From: Zoogloeaceae bacterium
GTDB lineage: Bacteria > Pseudomonadota > Gammaproteobacteria > Burkholderiales > Rhodocyclaceae
Direction of reading: 5' to 3'
Assembly (NCBI GenBank): GCA_031287525.1
Contig: JAITSU010000068.1
Span: 1 to 64,000, forward strand
Length of the DNA stretch: 64,000 nucleotides
The first letter of the stretch is position 1. Every line of letters begins with the position of its first letter. Position numbers and translations under genes: made by a program. The notes under the pieces were generated by a model. That model saw only the letters and a list, made by a program, of their open reading frames with translations, searched no databases and was not told the origin of the DNA. Below are positions 1 to 8,550 of the stretch, in pieces.

Positions 1-324
1 GTTGAACCCTACAAGGCAACGAGCGCCGCCCAGGGTCGCGCTGGCGTCACAGGTCAGGACGCTGACCGTTTCAACTTCAAGGTGCCAACCCTGCGTAACG
101 TGGAACTCACCTATCCGTACTTCCACGATGGCGCGGCAAATACCCTGACGCAAGCGGTTGATATCATGGGTCGTCTGCAACTGGGGCGGAAATTCACCCC
201 GGAAGAAAACGCCAGAATCGTTGCCTTCCTGAAGACACTGACGGGCGAACAGCCCAGCTTCCTGTTGCCTATCCTGCCACCCTCCGCCGACGCGACCCCG
301 CGTCCGACGCCGTTCGGCAAATGA
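1..324 (+). CDS. Di-haem cytochrome c peroxidase, C-terminal fragment (5' end outside window)
   Basis: The frame is open from base 1 and stops at 322-324, so only the last 107 residues are seen. The stretch FKVPTLRNVELTYPYFHDG (residues 26-44 of the fragment) is the hallmark of the C-terminal haem domain of bacterial CcpA/MauG-type di-haem peroxidases, and the following LGRKFTPEE and IVAFLKTLTG segments fit the end of that domain. Known members are periplasmic and reduce hydrogen peroxide with electrons from cytochrome c. The CxxCH haem sites would lie upstream of the window and cannot be checked. The MauG-like and CcpA-like subfamilies cannot be separated from this piece. Confidence 0.82.
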   Translation, partial: VEPYKATSAAQGRAGVTGQDADRFNFKVPTLRNVELTYPYFHDGAANTLTQAVDIMGRLQLGRKFTPEENARIVAFLKTLTGEQPSFLLPILPPSADATPRPTPFGK

Positions 325-348
325 GCGAACATCCCGCAACACCCCAAA

Positions 349-376
349 CGGAAGGTTTCGACCTTCTGTTTTTTTA
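349..376 (+). terminator. Rho-independent terminator after the peroxidase gene
   Basis: A stem with arms GAAGGT and ACCTTC closes on a TTCG tetraloop (357-360). It is extended by G-T and C-G pairs and followed by an unbroken run of eight T. It lies 25 bases after the peroxidase stop codon. Confidence 0.85.
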
Positions 377-424
377 TTTATTGTCAGAACTGAGCGTGAA
401 TCATGAGAAGTCGCCGGTTTCAAC

Positions 425-672
425 CAGGACAATCGCATGAATGCCTTTATCATGGCAAGCCCGTCTTGTTTACGCTCTTCCCTTGTGGGTGTACATCGTG
501 GGTAAGGGGATGTTTCGTAGGGGCAGGTTTCAAACCTGCCCGCAGTGGCATTGTCGGAGCACAGGGCGGGTTTGAAACCCGCCCCTACAAGAGGCGAGGG
601 GAGAAAATCAAAGTGGCGGGAGCATCCTGCTCCCGCCACTTTGATTTCAATGGCATTCATGCAATTGCCCTG
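425..672. mobile_element. Non-autonomous inverted-repeat element (MITE-like), copy 1
   Basis: The 248-bp element has no plausible gene and is bounded by 21-bp imperfect terminal inverted repeats: CAGGACAATCGCATGAATGC at the left (425-444), and at the right (652-672) the complement of CAGGGCAATTGCATGAATGC. It is flanked by an exact 10-bp direct repeat, CGGTTTCAAC, at 415-424 and 673-682, which reads as a target-site duplication. Inside are two strong secondary structures: a 72-bp pair of GTAGGGGC(A/G)GGTTTCAAACC-type palindromes at 517-588, and a perfect 17-bp-arm palindrome at 608-644 built on GCGGGAGCATCCTGCTCCCG. Copy 2 (8551-9007) is in the opposite orientation. This element fills most of the 445-bp gap between the peroxidase and the next gene. 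Confidence 0.8.
517..588. repeat. Long cruciform-forming inverted repeat inside element copy 1
   Basis: Two palindromes, GTAGGGGCAGGTTTCAAACC... and ...GGTTTGAAACCCGCCCCTAC, are arranged so that the whole 72 bp can also fold on itself around a 20-base centre. The same structure recurs, inverted, near 8846-8914 in element copy 2. Confidence 0.8.
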
Positions 673-769
673 CGGTTTCAACCCGCCGTTTGACGAATTC
701 CGCAAATAACAGTATCGAAGGTTGTTTGCAGAATTTTGTCGTTCATTGTCGCAAATACAGCAATTGCTG

Positions 770-1552
770 TTAAAGCATCCTGACCGGCAACTGATAGTTG
801 TTTTGCCCCATCAGGTCGACGCCGCATTCGAGTTGCTCAATCCAGTCGATGAATTCCTTGACCACGCGCTTGCCAACAAAGCGGTTGCCATGTTGCGGCA
901 CAATCTGGTCAATGTCCAACCGGCGAACCATGTTCGCCCAGAAGCGGCAGACCTTGCCCGTAACGATGTAGCGTTTGTGAAAACCTGTCATAAAGGGCAG
1001 ATGGCTCGCCAAATCCGTAACCGGCTTTGCCGCCTGCTCGTGCGTCACCAGAGAAGCGCCCAGGTCGCCGGAGAAAAGAATTTTGGCGACCGGATCGTAA
1101 AACTGGAAATTGCCTTCGGCGTGCATGAAATGCGCGGGGATGGCGGCGATTTTGCATTGCCCCAGAGGAATCAACGCGCCTTCGTCGGGGATGCCGACGA
1201 TGCGGTTGGAAACGTCGCGTCCCGTGGTGAAGTGGGGCACAAAGCGCGTCCACAAGGCGGAAATCAATACCTTGCAGTTGGATGCCACGAACCATTTGTT
1301 GACGGAGGCGATGATGTCGGGGTCGGGATGCGAAGCCAGAATGTAGGTCAGATCCTTGGACGAAAAATATCGCTGCATGTCCATCAACAGGCCGGTGTAG
1401 GTCATGTTGCCGCCCGGATCAATCAACGCGCCATGACCGTCGTCGACGATGAGAAACTGGTTGCATTGCACCGCCTGTTCGGACTTTTCATCCACCAGAT
1501 CATAAAAAGCATGGACGATATGGTTGCCATCGTTATAAAGCTCAACTGCCAT
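770..1552 (-). CDS. MBL-fold di-iron (ODP-like) protein
   Basis: The 260-residue protein has the metallo-beta-lactamase fold ligand pattern: SHPDPDI with H75, D77 and D79, then H144 (HFMHAEG), D163 (SGDLG) and H221 (PQHG). The HxDxD spacing resembles the oxygen-binding di-iron (ODP) domain related to flavodiiron proteins, not hydrolases such as glyoxalase II. No flavodoxin domain follows, so it is not a full flavodiiron enzyme. Known ODP proteins bind oxygen or nitric oxide at a di-iron site and act as sensors or reductases. The ATG at 1552 is chosen because it follows AGGGG; an upstream TTG lacks a ribosome site. Its partner is unknown; it lies 64 bases downstream of the GspE-type gene on the same strand and may be co-transcribed with it. 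Confidence 0.75.
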   Translation of the reverse strand: MAVELYNDGNHIVHAFYDLVDEKSEQAVQCNQFLIVDDGHGALIDPGGNMTYTGLLMDMQRYFSSKDLTYILASHPDPDIIASVNKWFVASNCKVLISALWTRFVPHFTTGRDVSNRIVGIPDEGALIPLGQCKIAAIPAHFMHAEGNFQFYDPVAKILFSGDLGASLVTHEQAAKPVTDLASHLPFMTGFHKRYIVTGKVCRFWANMVRRLDIDQIVPQHGNRFVGKRVVKEFIDWIEQLECGVDLMGQNNYQLPVRML

Positions 1553-1616
1553 AATGTACCCCTGGTTAGGAACGACTATTATCTCTCGCAAACCGAAAAT
1601 CGCGTAAACCGGCGGC

Positions 1617-3458
1617 TCAATTTATTTCCATGTCTACGGGCGGAGCGACGCGCACAATTTCTTCCAGCGAGGTCACCCCCAGCGCCACTTTTTGCGCGCC
1701 GGAAATCCGCAGCGCCAACATGCCTTCGTGGTACGCCTGTTCGCGTACCTCGGCAGCCACGGTTTCCTCGCCAATCAGTTTCTTCACTTTTTGAGTCATC
1801 ATCAATAGCTCGTAGATGCCGATACGACCGGCGAAGCCAGTCATCCGGCATTCCAGGCAGCCGACCGGATGAAAAATCCGCGTCGGTTCCTGCGATTTCC
1901 AGGGCGCGACCAGATTTTTCCAGACCGCCCTGTCCACCTCGCTTAAAGGCGTCGCCTTTTTGCAGTGCGGGCAAAGGGTGCGTACCAGGCGTTGCGCCAT
2001 GATGCCCAACAGGGTGGCGTTGATGAGATAGCCGGGTACGCCAAGGTCTTGCAAACGGGTAATCGCCGATGGCGCGTCGTTAGTGTGCAGGGTAGAGAGC
2101 ACCAGATGCCCGGTCAGCGCCGCCTGAATCGCCATTTCAGCGGTTTCCAGATCGCGGATTTCGCCAATCATGATGATGTCCGGGTCTTGCCGCATCAGGG
2201 CGCGCACGCCTTCGGCAAAGCCCGTGTCGAGCACATGCTGCACCTGCATCTGGTTGAAGGCGGGTTCCACCATTTCAATCGGGTCTTCGATGGTGCAGAC
2301 ATTGACTTCCGGCGTCGCCAGTTGTCTCAGGGTCGAATACAGCGTGGTGGTTTTGCCCGAACCCGTCGGCCCCGTCACCAGAATGATGCCGTTGGGACGG
2401 GCGGTCATGGTGTTCCAGTTCGCCAGATCGGCAGAGGAAAAACCCAGTTGCTTGAAATCGCGCACCAGCACTTCCGGGTCGAAAATCCGCATCACCAGTT
2501 TTTCGCCAAACGCCGTGGGCAACGTGGAAAGGCGCAATTCCACCTCGTCGCCATTGGGCATTCGGGTTTTGATGCGCCCATCCTGCGGACGCCGTTTTTC
2601 AATCACGTCCATGCGCCCCAAAAGCTTGATGCGGCTGGTCATGGCCGTCATCACCACGGCGGGAATCTGGTACACCTGATGCAGTACGCCGTCGATGCGG
2701 AAACGCACGATGCCAATATCGCGCCGGGGTTCGATGTGGATGTCGGAAGCGCGCTGGTCAAAGGCGTATTGCCAGAGAAAATCCACAATCCGCACAACGT
2801 GATGGTCGTTGGCGTCCAGTTGTTGATTGTTGCGACCCAGTTCAACGAGTTGCTCGAAACTGGACAAGCTGCCGCTTTCGTTGCCCTGCTGCTCCGCTTT
2901 CTTGACCGATTTGGCGAGATTGAAAAATTCCACCAGATAGCGGCTCACATCAACAGGATTCGCCAGCACCCGCCGGATTCTTTTTTTCAGGATGAGCGAA
3001 AGCTCTTTTTCCCACTCGCGCAAAAAAGGTTCGCTGGTGGCGATGGTCAGTTCGTGCGCGTCCATGCCCACGGGCAAAATGCACAGCCGCGCCGCGTAGG
3101 CGCTGGAGACCACATCGGCGACGCCGGAAAAATCCACCTTGAGCGGGTCAATGTGCAGGTAATCCAGCCCGACGCGCGCCGCCAGCCACTCGGTCAAGGC
3201 TTCCAGATGCAAAAGCTTGTAAGGCGGCGTCAGCGTGCGCCACTTTTGTTCAGCGACCACGATCAGCGGATTCTGCTCGCCGCTGTGACCCTGCCGCGCC
3301 TTTCGCAATTCCTGCGCGTTCTCCGCCGACACCATGCCATCGGCTTCCAGCCAATTCAGAATTTCGCCCAGTTCAAGCTTGCGTTCGCGTTCCTGCTTGT
3401 GTTCACGTTCCTGCTTGCGGTCAGAGGCATGGGCGGCGCGGGCATGGGGAGTATTCAT
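1617..3458 (-). CDS. GspE/PulE/PilB-family secretion or pilus assembly ATPase
   Basis: This is a 613-residue AAA-type ATPase. Walker A GPTGSGKTTTLYSTL lies near residue 360, followed by the Asp box (CTIEDPIEM), a Walker B region DIIMIGEIRDLETAE and a His box STLHTNDAPSAITRL. A four-Cys zinc site, CPHCKK...CLECRMTGFAGRIGIYELL, lies near the end, and an MshEN-type N-terminal domain appears before the core. Such ATPases power type II secretion or type IV pilus extension from the cytoplasmic face of the inner membrane. No gspF/pilC partner lies next to it, so it is an orphan here and the system it serves cannot be named. The N-terminus has a charged KQEREHKQERERK stretch. The ATG at 3458 is preferred over further upstream starts, but none has a clear ribosome site. 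Confidence 0.85.
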   Translation of the reverse strand: MNTPHARAAHASDRKQEREHKQERERKLELGEILNWLEADGMVSAENAQELRKARQGHSGEQNPLIVVAEQKWRTLTPPYKLLHLEALTEWLAARVGLDYLHIDPLKVDFSGVADVVSSAYAARLCILPVGMDAHELTIATSEPFLREWEKELSLILKKRIRRVLANPVDVSRYLVEFFNLAKSVKKAEQQGNESGSLSSFEQLVELGRNNQQLDANDHHVVRIVDFLWQYAFDQRASDIHIEPRRDIGIVRFRIDGVLHQVYQIPAVVMTAMTSRIKLLGRMDVIEKRRPQDGRIKTRMPNGDEVELRLSTLPTAFGEKLVMRIFDPEVLVRDFKQLGFSSADLANWNTMTARPNGIILVTGPTGSGKTTTLYSTLRQLATPEVNVCTIEDPIEMVEPAFNQMQVQHVLDTGFAEGVRALMRQDPDIIMIGEIRDLETAEMAIQAALTGHLVLSTLHTNDAPSAITRLQDLGVPGYLINATLLGIMAQRLVRTLCPHCKKATPLSEVDRAVWKNLVAPWKSQEPTRIFHPVGCLECRMTGFAGRIGIYELLMMTQKVKKLIGEETVAAEVREQAYHEGMLALRISGAQKVALGVTSLEEIVRVAPPVDMEIN

Positions 3459-3594
3459 GGCAGCAGACACAAACAAAGGAGGAAAACCAGCACTATACAG
3501 CAGAGGCAGGGCAGAAAAAATCAATGACCGCGTTTCGCGCCCTTCCCTGCTTTATAATCCCGCCTTTCTTCGTCTTTTGTATTCGGGGTCGGCA

Positions 3595-4254
3595 ATGAAT
3601 CTGGAACAGGCGCGCAGCAATATGGTGGAACAGCAGATTCGCCCCTGGGACGTATTGGATCAGGGCGTGCTGGATGTGCTGTTCAAGGTGAAACGCGAGG
3701 AATTCGCGCCCATCGCACATCAAGCGCGGGCATTCGTGGATGTCTGTCTGCCGCTGGGCGACAAGCCCGCGCAAATCATGCTGGAACCGAAAATGGAAGC
3801 CCGCATTCTGCAAGCTCTGGCGCTCTCCCCCACCGACAAGGCGCTGGAAATCGGCACAGGCAGCGGCTATATGGCGGCGCTGCTGGCGGCAAAATCCGAA
3901 CATGTGGTGAGCGTGGAAATCGACGCGACGCTGGCGGAACAGGCGCGTCAAAACCTGCAACGCGCCGGTTTTGACAATGTAAGTCTGGAAATTGCCGACG
4001 GCAGCCAAGGCTTCGTCGCGCGCGCCCCTTATGATGTCATCGTGATTTCCGGCGGCGTGCCTGCCATTCCCGACAGCCTCCTGCAACAACTGCGCCCCGG
4101 CGGTCGCCTCGTCGCCATCGTCGGCGTTGCGCCGGTGATGCGGGCGGAACTCGTCACCCGCGCCAGCGAACACGCTTACAGCACGGAAACCCTGTTTGAA
4201 ACGGTCACGCCGTATCTGGAAAACTTCGCCGTAACGGACGCTTTCCGGTTTTGA
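3595..4254 (+). CDS. pcm: Protein-L-isoaspartate O-methyltransferase family protein
   Basis: The 219-residue protein starts MNLEQARSNMVEQQIRPW, the usual N-terminus of the proteobacterial Pcm family. It carries the SAM-binding motif LEIGTGSGYMAALLA near residues 82-94 and an acidic SVEID strand end. Family members methylate abnormal isoaspartyl residues as the first step of protein repair. Many betaproteobacteria keep this gene immediately before a TolC-type gene, as here, and that divergent paralogue group may not have classical repair activity. A TATAAT hexamer lies at 3552-3557, about 40 bases before the ATG, without a good -35. Confidence 0.85.
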   Translation: MNLEQARSNMVEQQIRPWDVLDQGVLDVLFKVKREEFAPIAHQARAFVDVCLPLGDKPAQIMLEPKMEARILQALALSPTDKALEIGTGSGYMAALLAAKSEHVVSVEIDATLAEQARQNLQRAGFDNVSLEIADGSQGFVARAPYDVIVISGGVPAIPDSLLQQLRPGGRLVAIVGVAPVMRAELVTRASEHAYSTETLFETVTPYLENFAVTDAFRF

Positions 4255-4274
4255 TGTCGCAAAAGGAGAACCGC

Positions 4275-4718
4275 ATGAAAAACATGACCCAAATACTTTG
4301 TCTGCTCCTCTGTTTGTGGGGAACATCGGCGCTGGCGTGGGATCGCCCCGCGATGGCGAAATATGGCGCGGTGTATACGGGGCAGGAATTTTTGCGCGTT
4401 GACGTGGCGCACAATCAGGCGGATGACCATGCCATCCTCAAGATTTCCGGCATCAATCACAAACTCGATGGACAGATGTTCTGGGCAGAAGTGCGTTATC
4501 AGGCGGGGCATCCTGAGCGCGTGGTGTATGTTTTCAGCGAAAGCGACGGCGAGCGCCCCGAATTCTATGTCGATAACGGCGTCGGCAGACTGATGATTCC
4601 CAATTGGCGCGGTCAGGCGCGGGTCGAACTCAAACTCTATTATGACCATAAATTATCCGCCGAGACGCCGCCCGAACAACTGGCGACGGATTACGAAAAC
4701 CAGCTCAAGCAAAAATAA
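4275..4718 (+). CDS. Secreted hypothetical protein
   Basis: The 147-residue product has a signal peptide: MKNMTQ, then a Leu/Cys-rich core ending TSALA, with cleavage likely before W23. The mature part (about 125 residues) is polar, beta-rich in appearance and has no Cys or recognisable motif. The ATG at 4275 is preferred because AAGGAG lies 7 bases upstream; a start at 4251 would overlap pcm and add residues ahead of the signal peptide. It sits between pcm and the TolC-type gene, all in one direction with short gaps, so it is probably part of that operon and an envelope protein. Function unknown. Confidence 0.7.
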   Translation: MKNMTQILCLLLCLWGTSALAWDRPAMAKYGAVYTGQEFLRVDVAHNQADDHAILKISGINHKLDGQMFWAEVRYQAGHPERVVYVFSESDGERPEFYVDNGVGRLMIPNWRGQARVELKLYYDHKLSAETPPEQLATDYENQLKQK

Positions 4719-4748
4719 AAACGCGCGGCGCAGGCATTACACAGGCTC

Positions 4749-6071
4749 ATGATGAAGAAGTCACTTTCCTTTTTGCTCCTGTCTGCCGTCTGTCTTGCCG
4801 CCGCCCCGCCCGCGCGGGCGACGGATTTGTTGCAGGTCTACCATCTGGCGGAGCAGTACGACGCCGAATTTTCCGCCGCCCGTTCCAGTCTCGAAGCCGG
4901 ACGCGAGCAAGCGCCGCAAGGTCTGGCGGGACTGTTGCCCGGCATCGGGCTTTCCGGCGAAACCCTCCTGCACGACAACGAAATCCGCGCTCGCGGCATT
5001 TCCGACGAGCGTCGCTACAACAGTAACGGCTACACCCTGACGCTGACGCAACCCCTATTCCGCTGGCAAAACCTCGTCGCCTACGACCAGAGCAAAATCG
5101 CCGTGGCGCTGGCGGAAGCGCGTTTTGTCGAAGCCGGACAAAACCTGATTCTGCGCGTGTCCGCCGCCTACTTCGATGTCCTGAACGCCCTCGCCACGCT
5201 GGAAGCGGCGCGGGCGCAAAAAACCGCCATCGCGCAACAACTCGAACAGGCGAAGCAAAATTTCGAGGTTGGCACGAGCACCGTTGTGGATGCGGTGGAA
5301 GCGCAATCTCGCTACGACCTCGCCCAGGCGCAGGAAATTGCTGGCGAAAATGAACTGGAAATCCGCCGCGAAGCCTTGCGTGTGCTGATTGGCGAAGCGC
5401 CGGAAATTCTGGCGCGGCTCGACCCCGACAAACCCATTCTGCCGCCGCAACCCGCGCAGATGCCGCCCTGGGCGGAGGCGGCGCGACAAAACAATGTCAG
5501 TGTGCTGATTGCCGCCCACAATGCCAGAATTGCCGACAAGGAAATTTCCAGGGCAAAAGCCGGGCATTACCCGACCGTGGATCTGGTCGCCCGTTCCGGT
5601 CGCAGCCGCGCGCTGGATGGCAGCGGCACGACGCGACCGGAAACCGATTCCGGCAGCATCGGGCTGCAACTCAATCTGCCGCTGTTCGAGGGCGGCTACA
5701 CGGCTTCAAAGGCGCGCGAAGCCGCCGCTAACCATCAGGCGGCGCTCTTTCTGCTGGAAGCCGCGCGGCGCAACGCCGCCCTGCTCGCCCGCCAGAATTT
5801 TCTTGGCGTGGTCAATGGTCTGGCGCAAATCAAGGCGCTGGAAGCGGCGCTGGCGTCTTCGCTGACTTCGCTGGAACACAACAAAACGGGTTACGAAGTG
5901 GGCGTTCGCATCAACATCGACGTGCTGAATGCCGAGCAACAGGTCTTCACCACCCGCCGCGACCTCGCCCGCGCCTATCATGACACCCTGCTCGCCCGCC
6001 TGCGCCTGAAAGCCGCCGTCGGCACACTGGCAAAAGCCGACATCGCGGAAATCAACGCCTTGCTGAAATGA
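4749..6071 (+). CDS. TolC-family outer membrane efflux protein
   Basis: The 440-residue protein has a signal peptide (MMKKSLSFLLLSAVCLAAAP, cleavage near ARA-T) and two repeats of the outer membrane efflux (OEP) domain. Typical features are LLQVYHLAEQYDAEF at the start of the mature protein, the LTLTQPLFRWQN segment, long alpha-helical coiled regions, and VGVRINIDVLNAEQQVFTTRRDLARAYHD near the end, the TolC helical signature. TolC proteins form the trimeric outer membrane duct of type I secretion and RND/MFS efflux pumps. No inner membrane pump or adaptor gene is adjacent. Two in-frame ATGs (4749 and 4752) are equally possible starts. Confidence 0.92.
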   Translation: MMKKSLSFLLLSAVCLAAAPPARATDLLQVYHLAEQYDAEFSAARSSLEAGREQAPQGLAGLLPGIGLSGETLLHDNEIRARGISDERRYNSNGYTLTLTQPLFRWQNLVAYDQSKIAVALAEARFVEAGQNLILRVSAAYFDVLNALATLEAARAQKTAIAQQLEQAKQNFEVGTSTVVDAVEAQSRYDLAQAQEIAGENELEIRREALRVLIGEAPEILARLDPDKPILPPQPAQMPPWAEAARQNNVSVLIAAHNARIADKEISRAKAGHYPTVDLVARSGRSRALDGSGTTRPETDSGSIGLQLNLPLFEGGYTASKAREAAANHQAALFLLEAARRNAALLARQNFLGVVNGLAQIKALEAALASSLTSLEHNKTGYEVGVRINIDVLNAEQQVFTTRRDLARAYHDTLLARLRLKAAVGTLAKADIAEINALLK

Positions 6072-6084
6072 GGAAAAATCCGGC

Positions 6085-8481
6085 ATGACAAGCAAAATCG
6101 GACGTTTTGAAATTCTGGGTGAATTGGGGCGCGGCTCGCAGAGCGCGGTGTACCTGGCGCTTGACCCCAAACTGGAACGCGAGGTCGCCATCAAGACCCT
6201 GCATTTCGGTCAGTCCAATCCCAAACAAAACGCCGCCTTGCTGGACGAGGCGCTCATTGTCGGCAAACTGGCGCACCCCGGCATCGTCCCCATTTTCGAG
6301 ACGGGGGAAGAAGATGGCGACCTCTTTCTGGTGTTTGAATACGTCGCGGGTGAAAATCTGTCCGCGCTGCTGCGCCGCCTGGGTTCCCTGCCCGCCGCCA
6401 AAGCCGCGCACCTGATGTCGGAAGTGCAGGAAGCCATTCACTACGCCCACACGCAAGGCGTCATTCACCGCGACCTGAAACCAAGCAATATCCTGATTGA
6501 CCAGAACGGACGTTCCAGAGTCATGGACTTCGGCATTTCCGCCCACACCGGCAAGGACGATGTTCAGGCATTCACCGGCACGCCCGCCTACATGTCGCCA
6601 GAATATCTTTCCAATCATGTCATCAGCCCGCAGGGGGACATTTTCGCGGGCGGGCTGATTCTGTTTGAAATGCTCACCGGACAACGCGCCATACAGGGTC
6701 AGGGCGCCGCGCAGGTCATGCGCCGGATTGCCAAAGAAGGCTTCGTGTTGCCCACGGGAATCAACGGACTGGATGACCGTCTGGCCGCCATCATCATGCA
6801 GGCGACGGAATACGCGCCGGAAAAACGCTACGCCACCGCGCTGAAATTTCATCGCGCGCTGGAAGCCTACCTGCTGCCCGTCGTCGTCACCAGCGATGAC
6901 GCCCCGCACAGCGCCGTGAATTTCCTGCTCCGCCGTATGCGTCTGAAAGGCGACTTTCCGGCGCTCTCGGAATCCGTGCGCGTCATCAACGAGATTATCG
7001 CCAACGATACCGACAGCATCGCGCGTCTCTCCGCCCTCGTCCTCAAGGATTTCTCGCTGACCAACAAATTGCTGCGTCTGGTGAATTCCGCCTGGTATCG
7101 TCAGGCAGGCGGCGGACACATCAGCACGGTTTCCCGCGCCATCATGCTGCTGGGCGTTGATGCCGTGCGAAGCGCCGCCGTCGCCGGTCTGCTCTTTGAA
7201 CATCTGCAAAACAAGAGCAACGTCCGCGCCCTGAAAGAAGAATTCCTGCGCATCAACATGGCGGGGCTGCTCGCCCGCGTTCTTGCCCGTGGGCTGCATT
7301 ACCCGGACGAGGAAGAACCCTTCATTTGCGCCATGTTTCACAATCTGGGCAGACTTCTGTCGCAATACTATTTCCCCGAAGAAAGCGAAGCCGTGCGCGG
7401 CTTGATGCTGCAAAAACGCCTGGACGAACAAGCCGCCTCGCAGGAAGTGCTGGGCGTGAATTTTGAGGAGTTGGGCATCAGCATCGCCAGACATTGGGGT
7501 TTTCCGCCTTCCATCATCAACAGTATGCGACGCGTGGAAGCCGAACAACTCTCCGGCAGCGACGCGCCGGAACAGCGTTTGCAGGCGCTCGCCATGTTCA
7601 GCAACGCCTTGTGCGCCGTCGTGGGCGACGCCCCGACGCACGGACGGGAAAACGACAGCGCCTTGCTGCAAAGCGTCGCCGCGCAATTTGGCGCGGCCAT
7701 CCCCCTCTCCGAAGAAGAATTGACGCAAAGCCTGATGACGGCGATTGCCGAAACAAGGGAACTCGCCCAGACCATGCACGTCAATTTGCAACAAAGCCCG
7801 TTCGGTCGCGCGCTTTGCCAGTTCGGACAAGCGCCGGAAAGCGGCAACGAAAAAGAAACGGACGCGGACATGGCCATGGCGCGCACCGTCCTGTCAGAAG
7901 AACTGGCGCTGACGACGGGCGGATTCAGCGGTCATCATACGCGCCCGCTGGATGCGGAAGCCGTCCTGCTGGCAGGCATTCAGGACATCGGCAATGCCAT
8001 GATTATGGTAGGCGACCAGTCGAAAAACATCCTGCGGATCGTTCTGGAAACCATGTACCGCACCACGACCTTTTCCCGCGTCATTTTATGCACCTGCGAG
8101 ACGAGCGCCGGACACAAGCCCAAACGCATGTTGGGACGTTACGGTTTCGGGCAGGATGCCGACGCGCTGGTCGAAATTTTCAACTTCGACCTGGATTTCA
8201 CCCCCGACGTTTTTCACGCCGCCACCGAAAAAGGCGTGGATATCCTGATTAAAGACGTAGACGACCCCGCCATCGCCAACCGCATCCCCGACTGGTATCG
8301 CCGCAACGTCACGGCAAAAAGCTTCATCCTGTTCCCGCTGACCGTGCGCCAACAACCCGTAGCCCTCATCTACGCCGACCGCGAACACGCTGGCGAAATC
8401 AACATCCCCAAAAAAGAACTCACCCTGCTCCGCGCCCTGCGAAATCAGGCGGTACTGGCGCTGCAAGTCAAACCGGCGTAG
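6085..8481 (+). CDS. Ser/Thr protein kinase - HDOD - GAF-like fusion protein
   Basis: The 798-residue cytoplasmic protein has three parts. Residues about 7-265 are a Hanks-type kinase: glycine loop LGRGSQSAVYLA, catalytic-lysine strand EVAIKTL, VIHRDLKPSNIL, DFG and GTPAYMSPEY. Residues about 290-490 are an HDOD domain (FPALSESVRVINEIIAND, TNKLLRLVNSAWY, MFHNLGRLL). Residues about 630-795 resemble a GAF sensor domain (FILFPLTVRQQPVALIYADR). No transmembrane helix is evident. It probably phosphorylates a partner in response to a ligand bound by the C-terminal domain; HDOD domains are linked to signalling output. It follows the TolC-type gene by 13 bases with GAGGA before the ATG, so it may be co-transcribed. 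Substrate unknown. Confidence 0.88.
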   Translation: MTSKIGRFEILGELGRGSQSAVYLALDPKLEREVAIKTLHFGQSNPKQNAALLDEALIVGKLAHPGIVPIFETGEEDGDLFLVFEYVAGENLSALLRRLGSLPAAKAAHLMSEVQEAIHYAHTQGVIHRDLKPSNILIDQNGRSRVMDFGISAHTGKDDVQAFTGTPAYMSPEYLSNHVISPQGDIFAGGLILFEMLTGQRAIQGQGAAQVMRRIAKEGFVLPTGINGLDDRLAAIIMQATEYAPEKRYATALKFHRALEAYLLPVVVTSDDAPHSAVNFLLRRMRLKGDFPALSESVRVINEIIANDTDSIARLSALVLKDFSLTNKLLRLVNSAWYRQAGGGHISTVSRAIMLLGVDAVRSAAVAGLLFEHLQNKSNVRALKEEFLRINMAGLLARVLARGLHYPDEEEPFICAMFHNLGRLLSQYYFPEESEAVRGLMLQKRLDEQAASQEVLGVNFEELGISIARHWGFPPSIINSMRRVEAEQLSGSDAPEQRLQALAMFSNALCAVVGDAPTHGRENDSALLQSVAAQFGAAIPLSEEELTQSLMTAIAETRELAQTMHVNLQQSPFGRALCQFGQAPESGNEKETDADMAMARTVLSEELALTTGGFSGHHTRPLDAEAVLLAGIQDIGNAMIMVGDQSKNILRIVLETMYRTTTFSRVILCTCETSAGHKPKRMLGRYGFGQDADALVEIFNFDLDFTPDVFHAATEKGVDILIKDVDDPAIANRIPDWYRRNVTAKSFILFPLTVRQQPVALIYADREHAGEINIPKKELTLLRALRNQAVLALQVKPA

Positions 8482-8550
8482 TACGCCGAAAACATAAAAT
8501 CATGCTTCTGCCCATTCTGAAACCCGTTTTTAACTTCAACCGTAAGGAAC

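Noticed and set aside
403-693. Open frame of 96 codons on the plus strand across element copy 1
   Set aside because: It only reads through palindromic repeats; composition and repeated copies elsewhere explain it, and no ribosome site precedes it.
722-2002. 426-codon plus-strand open frame opposite the MBL and GspE genes
   Set aside because: It is the antisense frame of two well-supported genes in GC-rich sequence and has no recognisable domain.
6052-7830. 592-codon minus-strand frame opposite the kinase gene
   Set aside because: Antisense shadow of the kinase-HDOD protein, whose motifs are unmistakable.
8211-8218. TTTTTCAC inside the kinase gene as another ColR site
   Set aside because: The upstream half does not match the pattern and it lies within coding sequence.
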